Positions 6,163 through 6,309 of a stretch of DNA of 6,309 nucleotides are shown here, one piece after another (the first letter of the stretch is position 1; every line of letters begins with the position of its first letter). Position numbers and translations under genes: made by a program. The stretch is from Clostridiaceae bacterium. Lineage in GTDB: Bacteria; Bacillota; Clostridia; Saccharofermentanales; DTU023. Below the pieces are notes generated by a model. The model did no database searches and was not told the DNA's origin. It saw nothing but the letters and a program-made list of their open reading frames with translations. The DNA lies in the NCBI GenBank assembly GCA_012841255.1, contig DUUZ01000137.1, positions 1 through 6,309 on the forward strand, written 5' to 3'.

Positions 6163-6309
6163 ATGCGCGGAAAGGGCTGGATCCGGGATATCCTTTCCCA
6201 TTTCATTATCCTGCTCCTTCTGGGAGCAGGGCTTTTGGCCCTGTCCAAAAAGGCCGGAGAGATCCCGGCCCTGGCCGCCCTGGATTATCTGGACAAGGCC
6301 CTGACGGCG
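6163..6309 (+). CDS. N-terminus of an exported or membrane-anchored protein, truncated by the window end
   Basis: An ATG 2 nt after the OsmC-family stop opens a frame that stays open for 49 codons to the window edge. The product begins with a positively charged stretch (MRGKGWIRD), then a hydrophobic segment at about 10-26 (ILSHFIILLLLGAGLLA), then SKKAGEIPALAALDYL. This is the pattern of a signal anchor or signal peptide; no clear cleavage site can be assigned. There is no convincing Shine-Dalgarno, so translation would rely on coupling to the upstream gene. Its GC-rich codon use matches the neighbours. Too little is visible to name a family, and the true start could differ. Confidence 0.6.
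   Translation, partial: MRGKGWIRDILSHFIILLLLGAGLLALSKKAGEIPALAALDYLDKALTA

Overview
The window is a GC-rich (roughly 60% by eye), densely packed stretch of bacterial chromosome with every supported gene on the + strand. Its gene content (HPr kinase/phosphorylase, type II MurB, the RapZ/YvcJ P-loop protein, WhiA, and a membrane-anchored HtrA protease with one PDZ domain) and its strong AGGAGG-like ribosome binding sites point to the Bacillota (Firmicutes), most likely a high-GC member of the Clostridia. I cannot name a genus from the sequence.

Left part (1-3636): a compact operon-like run hprK (5' end outside the window) - murB - rapZ - whiA. Spacings are 13 nt, 10 nt and a 4-nt ATGA overlap, so co-transcription and translational coupling are likely. 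The run links carbon-source sensing (HprK, which phosphorylates HPr), peptidoglycan precursor synthesis (MurB), a nucleotide-binding regulator tied to amino-sugar and cell-wall control in other bacteria (RapZ/YvcJ), and a DNA-binding regulator of division and sporulation genes (WhiA). The yvcK gene that sits between rapZ and whiA in many Firmicutes is absent here.

Middle part (3637-4429): a 64-nt AT-richer gap holds a possible extended -10 promoter and a perfect 7-bp inverted repeat. An unrecognised integral membrane protein with a basic C-terminal tail follows.

Right part (4430-6309): after a second AT-rich gap with a weak candidate promoter comes an HtrA/DegP-type serine protease with a complete His-Asp-Ser triad and a PDZ domain. 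It is followed by a two-cysteine OsmC-family protein, and then by the first 49 codons of a membrane-anchored or exported protein that runs off the window. This half looks like an envelope and redox maintenance group.

I see no RNA genes, mobile elements, CRISPR arrays, convincing Rho-independent terminators or broken genes. Most of the window is ordinary core-genome content. The points most worth a second look are the unrecognised membrane protein, the inverted repeat in front of it, and the missing yvcK.
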